A DNA stretch of 64,000 nt from Artemisia argyi. Its lineage: Eukaryota; Streptophyta; Magnoliopsida; Asterales; Asteraceae. A program made the translations under genes and the position numbers. The DNA is taken from contig CM060684.1 in NCBI GenBank assembly GCA_030686995.1, positions 10,355,897-10,419,896 on the forward strand. The letters are read 5' to 3'. The notes under the pieces are model-generated. The model had not been told where the DNA came from. It did no database searches and saw nothing but the letters and a program-made list of their open reading frames with translations. This document shows positions 57,957 to 64,000 of this stretch, in pieces. Every line of letters begins with the position of its first letter. The first letter of the stretch is position 1.

Positions 57957-58409
57957 AGAAATAATGTAAGGCCGGTCTGCCATTGTCCTGTAGTGTCCTA
58001 AGGGTATCTAGGAATAGTAGTTGTCACTATTACATTTACTTTATTTATATATAAATAGAGGCCTAACCTCATGAAATAAAGTATGCGTTTTTAAGTGATA
58101 AACGATCGTGTTTAGATTGAGATTTTATTCTCTCTTATCTGTTATAGCTTTGCTTCTGAATAGTAGACGCATCAGTTGAAGCTAGTCTTCTGAATAGCTG
58201 ATCACTATCCTCATCATCATTCAATATCAATTGAATACTTTCAATATTAAATTATCGTTCATCCATTATCACCTTCAATGAATCATTCAAAAATTATAAT
58301 TCATTCAATCGACACATAATACAAAACATATGGACCTACGATCAATCATCCATTCAATATTATCAACAATTTGCAGGTATTATTCACCCGTGAATTCCGC
58401 TACAATTTC
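57957..58409 (+). promoter_or_regulatory. Pararetrovirus promoter and leader, direct copy
   Basis: Contains TATATATAAATA (58046-58057), then AATAAA (58075-58080), then a leader ending near caatttgcaggtatt. TATA followed closely by a polyadenylation signal fits the terminally redundant genomic RNA of caulimovirids. It is matched by inverted copies at 58410-58796 and 58797-59218. Confidence 0.7.
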
Positions 58410-58435
58410 GAAATTGTAGCGGAATTCACGGGTGA
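58384..58435. repeat. 52-bp perfect palindrome at the inversion junction
   Basis: Two 26-base arms meet with no spacer at TTTCGAAA; the left arm starts TCACCCGTGAATTCC and the right arm is its exact reverse complement. Outside it the two sides stay complementary but diverge. Confidence 0.95.
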
Positions 58436-58796
58436 TCAATAATACTTTAAAAACTCATAGATGAACTGAATAACAATTGATGATTGAACGATAATTATAA
58501 GTAGGTCCATATGTTTTGTATTATGCGTCGATTGAATGAATTATAATTGTCGAATGATTCGTTGAAGGTGATAATGGATGAACAATAATTTAATATTGAA
58601 AGTATTCAATTGATATTGAATGATGATGAGGATAGTGATCAACTATTCAGAAGTGAAGCTTGAACTGGTGCGTCTGCTATTCAGAAGCAAAGCTTCAAGA
58701 GATAAGAGAAAATAAAATCTTAATCTAAACATGATGGTTTAACACTTAAAAATGCATGCTTTATTTCATGAGGCTAGGCATATATTTATATACAGA
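58410..58796 (-). promoter_or_regulatory. Pararetrovirus promoter/leader, inverted copy 1 (truncated)
   Basis: Reverse complement of the direct copy with many substitutions and a changed segment near 58445-58475. It stops just past the TATA region (tatatttatatacag), so upstream promoter sequence is missing. Confidence 0.8.
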
Positions 58797-59218
58797 TAAT
58801 ACCTGCAAATTGATGATAATATTGAATGGATGATTGATCATAGGTCCATATGTTTTGTATTATACGTCGTTTGAATGAATTATAATTGTTGAATGATTCG
58901 TTGAAGATGATAATGGATGAACGATAATTTAATATTGAAACTATTCAATTGATATTGAATGATGATGAGGATAGTGATCAGCTATTCAGAAGACAAGCTT
59001 CAACTGATGCGTCTGCAATTCAGAAGCAAAGCTTCAATAGAAAAGAGAGACTAAAATCTCAATCTAAACACAATGGTTTATCAATTAAAAACGCAAACTT
59101 TATTTCATGAGGCTAGGCCTCTATTTATATAGAGGTAAAGTAGATGTAATAGTGAAGTCTACTATTCCTAAATACCCCTAGTACACTACAGGACTATGGC
59201 CGACAGGCCTTATTATGG
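58797..59218 (-). promoter_or_regulatory. Pararetrovirus promoter/leader, inverted copy 2
   Basis: Directly follows copy 1 in the same orientation, from acctgcaaattg to about 59218. It includes minus-strand TATA (near 59128-59138) and upstream sequence matching 57960-58040, so it is fuller than inverted copy 1. Confidence 0.8.
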
Positions 59219-59540
59219 GCCCTGTGCCTATGCACAGGTTTCACCCTCCATTAGCCGGCCGGCCCTGCACCTTCTTGAAAATCATGAGTCCGTCTATGAA
59301 TGTAATAATTATTTATTATCGAATAGCCTTCATTTGTTTTATTTACTGTAATATATAACTAATAATCCGCATAACTTATATATGGAGGCATTCTAAATAT
59401 TAATTTTAAGTTAATGGATGTATTCTCTATTAATATTAATATTAATTGATATTAATTAATACTAATATTAATAATGAAAGAAAAGATCCAATAAGGTGAT
59501 GTTTCTAACTCGTGTAAAAAAATTGGTGTGCCGGTGGGGT

Positions 59541-59580
<40 letters not shown>
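59541..59580. repeat. Poly-T run
   Basis: Uninterrupted T stretch of about 40 bp preceded by cggtggggtg. It could be an old retroposon tail on the minus strand, but no retroposon body is seen next to it. Confidence 0.8.
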
Positions 59581-59583
<3 letters not shown>

Positions 59584-60360
59584 GTACAGATTATGTTATG
59601 ATAATAGTGGTTTAAATAAAGATTTCAAAAAGAAAAAAAAAATGAAATACTTATAAACTTTTGCCTAAGTTAAAAGTTATAAAATTTAGACTCGAGAACA
59701 GAGCGTAAGTGAAAACTTCAAATGGTACAAAGAAATTAAATGGGTCCACAAATTCCAATATGACCCATATTTACAAAGAAAACAAAAACTAACCCATATA
59801 GCATACAACTTTGAAACAATCACCATTTCTTCAAAAGATCTCTACCTCACACAGACTATGCTCGCACTTTCAAAATTCATCCCTTTTTCATGCAAGGATG
59901 ACAATTGCACTACAAAGCTCCGTATGATAGGGCTCAACATTATGGACCGTGGACCGAACAGTACAAAGGTCCGACCAAACTAGACCTATAACATATTGGG
60001 TAGAAGATGATTACAAGATTTGATTTTTTTGGGGTGAATAATTATTTACCAATTATGTATGGTTTTTTTTGGGTTTGATTTTAACGTTTAGGTTCGGAAT
60101 TTGATTTAGGGTTTCACTGTAAGATCGAAGATTGTGTTTAACTATAAGATCAAAGATTTGATTGTGTTTTAAGTTTTAGTCAAACAGAAAATGAAAATTG
60201 CTGAATCAATTAGGGTCGAAGATGAAAGTGAGTGAAATGACATAAATACTCTCACGTAACTGCACATGAGACGTTTAACGATGAAAGATATGATTTTGTA
60301 CAAACATAGAGACCAAATTTGTAATTAACTCAGAAAATAATAGTAAACAAGAAGACTTAC

Positions 60361-61236
60361 ATGAATATCAAGTGCTTCCTCAATAGTCTTGACGACCTCA
60401 TCCATCGTAGGGCGATCCTTTATGTTGAGACTGATGCATTTATATGCAATATCTATAAACATATGAAACGAACGACGGTCAACATTATCTATGATATATG
60501 GATCAATTAACTGCTCGGGTCCATCACCATAGAAACGTCGAACCCGATTTATCAGCTTCTGTTCATAATCATTTCCCATGACTATAACAGAATCATCGTG
60601 CATTACCCCGCTCAATATTTGAAACATAAGTATGCCGTATGAGTAAATGTCTGATTCTATGTTGAGGATGCTGCTTTCTAGGTAAACCGGATCAATGGGA
60701 CATGGATCGAAGAATTCTTGCTTTCTTGGTCGTCTATAAATTTCTGGATGTGGCTGATTTCCACGGACTAATACCGAGTTACCATAAAGAAAAATTTTAG
60801 CTTCTAGATTTTCATTTAACAATACAGATTGGCCATTAATATATCCGTGTATTACTCTACCGTGATCAGCGACACCTAAGTGAAGGTAACGGAGCCCTTT
60901 TGCAATGCCTATGCAAGTTCTGAGACGTTGCGCCCATGTATAGTTAGGCCTACTCTTTTCTTCACCGAAATAGGTACATAAACTTCCAATAAAAGTACAC
61001 TTATCTCTTCCGGAAACGACGATGTTTTCATGGTGCAACTTGGAAAATATCTGAACAGCCTCTTCAGGATCGTTTCCAGCTGCAATAGAAGCTGTGCGGT
61101 TTTGCCAGAGTTCGTATAGTTTTCCAATTTCAACATGACGAGACTTTTCAGAAATTTCCAGATTTACTGAGGAAGCGACGTTGATATCCTCCAGTGTAAT
61201 TCGAACATTTTCAAGGTTTACAACAGAAGAAGACAT
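60361..61236 (-). CDS. Kinase gene exon 1: pseudokinase domain with the start codon
   Basis: 292 codons from ATG 61236; an in-frame TAG lies 7 codons upstream, so this start is well bounded. The fold is recognisable (LHHENIVVS, WAQRLRTCIGIAKGLRYLHLG, IESDIYSYGILMFQILSG, NIKDRPTMDEVV), but no glycine loop is present, the ATP-site lysine is lost (TASIAAG), HRD reads HGY near residue 130 with Ser for Asn, and DFG is absent. This is a non-catalytic scaffold at best. The exon ends ...LDIH before GTAAGTC; frames running on into SLLVYYYFLS are intron. Confidence 0.75.
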
Positions 61237-61246
61237 TGTTTTTAAT

Positions 61247-61470
61247 GTTGGTGACTATGTATGTATGGTTAAATCCAGGGGGCGGACCTAAGGCTACAGT
61301 AGGTGGTGTCTGAGAACCACGTTAGATTTCAAGTTTGTTTAGAAGCGATGTATACCAAAGGCATTGAGGCCAACCAAAATGGTGAGATAATTAGTGGCTT
61401 TTGAAAAAGAAGAAAGTGAGGTATACAAAGATTTTAGGATCTATGTTAGAAACATAAGAGGAACTACCTT
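61247..61470. repeat. Upstream repeat, copy 1
   Basis: Block starting near tggtgactatgtatgtatgg and running to agaggaactacc, just 10 bases upstream of the exon 1 start codon. Further copies are at 62136-62366 and 63744-63976. It contains no ORF of note. Confidence 0.85.
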
Positions 61471-61539
61471 GGATCAAAATGAACAAGAAAACTCAAATAT
61501 GTCATGTGGAAAGGGTCAAACATGGGTGCCAGGGTAGAT

Positions 61540-62366
61540 GAGATAATTAGTGGCTTTTGAAAAAGAAGAAAGTGATCCATACAAAGATATAGTCTTTTTG
61601 CATTAAAAGGAGGTTCGGTTGTTAATTTGCATTTCGTGACTGTGTTTCTTGTGAGAGTCACATGGGTTGTTTGTATTGGCTGAAATGCTCAATCATTCAT
61701 TGTGACTTGTGACACTGGATTTGTTTATAAGGCATGTTTGGAGAAACGGGATAGAGCCGGAGTTTGAGTTGGAGTTGGAGTTGGAGTTAAAATTATATAA
61801 AAGTACATTAGATTCAGATATATTTTCAGCTTTTACTTGATAATCCATTATATTTTAAAGGGTATTTAAGTTATTTGACAAATTATAAGCCCCCATAAGC
61901 CTCTTTCTATAGGCTTTGGTTTATGGAGGCTTTTGGCTTATAAAGCCTCCGTAAGCCCATGCGATAAACAAAACTTATTTTATAAGTCGTCTTATATTAG
62001 AAGTTTAAGCCTCATAAGCTCTTATAAGACCTCTCCGAAACACAACCATAGTGACTAGTGTGAGTATCCAATGTTTAATCAAATTTGATGTAAGGTTGTA
62101 TTGTTAAGTGTTTTATACTAAATATCACATCAAATTTGGTGGCTATGTATGTATGGTTAAATCCAGGGGCAGACCTAAGGCTATAGTAGGTGGTGTCCGG
62201 GAACTACTTTAGACTTCAAGTTTGTTTAGAAGCGATATATACCAGAGGCCTTGTGAGTTGTGGCCAACGAATATGATAAGATAATTGGTTGCTTTTGAAA
62301 AAGAAAAAAGCAATGTATACAAAGATTTTAGGATCTATGTTAGAAACGTAAGAGGAACTACCAGTA
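61540..62366. repeat. Direct repeat, left copy
   Basis: About 830 bp (agtggcttttgaaaaagaag through agaggaactacc) that returns at 63200-63976 with substitutions and small indels. It includes copy 2 of the upstream repeat. It carries a short ggagttggagtt microsatellite (61760-61790) missing from the other copy. Confidence 0.85.
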
Positions 62367-62367
62367 A

Positions 62368-62697
62368 TCTTTTATATAATAAAATCGCAAATGGTGACTT
62401 TCGTATTTTAGAAAAAAGAATGTTTCCTTATTAGGTAATAATTGAATTATTATTTTTTAATTTATAAATTCGTTTTGTTGATATACTACACAAGTAAAGG
62501 ATGAATACAAAAAATATATATAAGAAACAACTAACAATATTATTAAACTTTTTAAATGATTATTTTTAATAATAAAAAAACTATAATTAAAAATCATAAA
62601 TCAAACAAAACAAAACAAAGATTAAATTATTTATTTTTTAATAAATAAAAATATACTATTAAAAAAAACCCCGCGCGTACGCGGGTATTATAACTAG
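62368..62697 (+). mobile_element. Short non-autonomous Helitron (candidate)
   Basis: 330 bp starting TCTTTTATATAATAAAATCG and ending CTAG, inserted between A (62367) and T (62698). A hairpin CCCGCG-CGTA-CGCGGG (62670-62685) lies 8 bases before the terminal CTAG. TC start, subterminal hairpin, CTRR end and A/T target are the Helitron hallmarks. No transposase is encoded. Confidence 0.75.
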
Positions 62698-63199
62698 TCT
62701 TAGTTAATGATTAAACATTATCATTGTCTTGTTCTTTACATTATCTTTTTCAATCTCGGTAAAGAATAAAAGAATATTTATTTCGCTAGGTTTTTCTTTT
62801 ATATTAATACATATCAAATTTATAATAACTCAAACCTACAAAATGTAAATCCAAATGTTTACCAATATAAATTTCAAATATCTTACCAGCTATCGAGAAA
62901 GATCAGGATTAAAAAATATGTAAAATAAAATAAAATAAAATAAAATAAAGATTGCTAAATGAGCGATTGTGAAAAAGCGACCATTAGTGGTGATAATGGA
63001 AGGGGCCTACAATCACATCTTCACATGGGTCATGGCTGAAATAATTGCCATACAATGCTTCGTTTCTATGGAGTGGTTGTATAAATGTTAAATAATGGGT
63101 CTTACTAGTAGGGGTGTTAACGATTCGAGTCAAGTCTAGTCGAGTTTCAGTCTAAACGAGCAGCTCGAGCTTGGCTCAAGTTCGAATAAATTTTTATAA
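62698..63199. other. Spacer between direct repeats
   Basis: AT-rich, with an AAAAT microsatellite (62915-62950). At about 63107-63175 a taggggtgttaacgattcgag... segment with GAGC/GCTCGAGC motifs resembles the end of common plant hAT-like elements, too short to call. No gene seen. Confidence 0.5.
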
Positions 63200-63976
63200 C
63201 ATGGCTTTTGTAAAAGAAGAAAGTGATGCATACAAAGATATAGTCTTTTTGCATAAAAAGGAGGTTCTGTTGTTAATTTGTATTTCATGATTGTGTTCCT
63301 TGTGGGAGTCACTTGGGTTGTTTGTATTGGCTGAAATGCTCAATCATTCATTGTGACTTGTTACACTGGATTTGTTTATAAGGCATGTTTGGAGCTAGGG
63401 TCGAAGTTGCAGTTGGGGCTTATTAATGTAATTAAGATTGACCAATATATGTAAAATTGTATAAAATTACTTCAGATTCAAATATATTTTCAGCTTTTAC
63501 TTGATAATCCATTATATTTTAAAGGGTATTTAAATAATTTGACAAATTATAAGCCCCATAAGCCTATGCGATAAACAAAACTTATTTTATAAGTCGACTT
63601 ATATTAGAAGTTTAAGCCCTCATAAGCTCTTATAAGACCTCTCCCAAGTACAACAATAGTGACTAGTGTGAGGATTCAATGTTTAATCAAATTTGATGTA
63701 AGGTTGTATTCTTAAGTGTTTTATACTAAATATCACATCAAATTTGGTGACTATGTATGCATGGTTAAATCCAGGGGAGGACTTAAGGCTATAGTAAGTG
63801 GTGTCCGGGAACCACTTTAGACTTCAAGTTTGTCTAGAAGCGATATATACCAGAGGCCTTGTGAGTTGTGGCCAACGAATATGATAAGATAAGTTGCTTT
63901 TAAAAAAGAAGAAAGTGATGTATGCAAAGATTTTAGGATCTATGTTAGAAACGTAAGAGGAACCACCAGTAATCTT
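63200..63976. repeat. Direct repeat, right copy
   Basis: Matches 61540-62366. It is followed by taatcttttataaaataaaa at the window end, which resembles the Helitron 5' end at 62368, so the duplication may have included a Helitron. Confidence 0.85.
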
Positions 63977-64000
63977 TTATAAAATAAAATAAAATCTCAA

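Larger units (their letters stand above)
55326..59218 (+). mobile_element. Endogenous pararetrovirus (Caulimoviridae) fragment, rearranged
   Basis: Order on the plus strand: RT/RNase H remnant, a viroplasmin-type ORF, a small ORF, promoter/leader, then two inverted promoter/leader copies. Movement protein, coat protein and protease are absent. The RT/RNase H followed by a viroplasmin-type ORF arrangement points to caulimovirids with a separate ORF VI, not badnaviruses. No LTR or integrase is present, as expected. Several frameshifts and stops show an old, inactive copy. The left edge near 55326 is abrupt. Confidence 0.85.
53061..60360 (-). other. Kinase gene intron 1 (predicted), with nested repeats
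   Basis: 7.3 kb between exons 1 and 2. It contains a pyrimidine-rich stretch with recurring cgccggaaaa motifs (53590-54545), ordinary AT-rich sequence (54600-55320), the endogenous pararetrovirus (55326-59218), an alternating TTAATATTAATA stretch (59430-59475), a poly-T run (59541-59580) and AT-rich unremarkable sequence to 60360. No exon-like kinase sequence was seen inside it. Confidence 0.45.
50179..61236 (-). pseudogene. Predicted triple-kinase gene, four exons, disrupted in exon 3
   Basis: Minus-strand model: exon 1 61236-60361, exon 2 53060-52116, exon 3 51791-50801, exon 4 50247-50179. Each of the first three exons encodes one complete protein-kinase domain of similar length (292, 315 and about 317 codons). 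All three donors are GTAAGT placed straight after the same EEAL-x-(I/F)-(H/Q) end, all acceptors end in AG, and every junction is in phase 0. Exons 2 and 3 both open with AAC-CA(A/T). This regularity argues for one gene built by duplication of an exon-plus-intron unit. Domains 1 and 2 lack catalytic residues; domain 3 has them but is broken here. There is no signal peptide or membrane segment in the model, so the product would be cytoplasmic. The main alternative is two or three separate genes or remnants; the 7.3-kb first intron is the weakest link. Confidence 0.6.

Noticed and set aside
59541..59580. Poly-T run as a SINE/LINE tail
   Set aside because: No pol III boxes, LINE frame or target duplication could be found next to it.
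63107..63175. taggggtgttaacgattcgag... as a hAT-like transposon end
   Set aside because: Only one end is visible, with no matching terminal repeat or 8-bp duplication in the window.

Overview
This is repeat-rich nuclear DNA from a flowering plant, almost certainly a eudicot. The evidence is six nested LTR retrotransposons of plant Ty1/copia and Ty3/gypsy lineages with plant-type primer sites, an endogenous plant pararetrovirus (Caulimoviridae) fragment, a Helitron end, and exons of a plant receptor-like-kinase-type gene. The style of the kinase exons recalls Asteraceae (lettuce/sunflower type), but that is recollection, not proof.

Layout. Positions 1-49742 are one nested stack. Copia A (minus strand; its 3' end lies beyond the left edge, its 5' LTR ends at 49742) was interrupted twice: by C, an Athila-derived element without genes (572-10060, TSD tccac), and by Copia B (plus strand, 10775-49046, TSD gaaga), which landed in A's 5' LTR. 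B was itself interrupted three times: by D, a giant-LTR element without genes (10865-20928, TSD gaaca/ggaca) in B's 5' LTR; by E, a chromovirus-like gypsy element (24405-35993, TSD tgaac) in the reverse transcriptase; and by F, an Athila-like gypsy element (36737-47475, no matching TSD) in the RNase H region. Removing the inserts rejoins each host sequence, to the base for C, B, D and E, and with about 15-18 host bases missing at F. No autonomous element here looks intact: nonsense codons and frameshifts are visible in A, B, E and F.

Positions 49743-64000 are the only non-retrotransposon part. On the minus strand lies a predicted four-exon gene (61236 down to 50179). Three of its exons each encode one whole protein-kinase domain, and all introns are in phase 0. 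The first two domains look like pseudokinases. The third has all catalytic motifs but in this copy carries a 41-bp tandem duplication, a 1-bp deletion and a nonsense codon. The 7.3-kb first intron contains a decayed caulimovirid (RT-RNase H, viroplasmin-like ORF, a small Cys-containing ORF, promoter/leader). Its promoter/leader is present three times, one direct and two inverted, joined at a perfect 52-bp palindrome. Upstream of the first exon, a short flanking sequence recurs three times, with a Helitron end between two of the copies.

The best candidates for something new are the triple-kinase exon-module gene, the inverted pararetroviral promoter/leader inside its intron, and the twin stem-loops in the internal region of element D. 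Gene models and lineage names come from reading motifs by eye; no database search was run.
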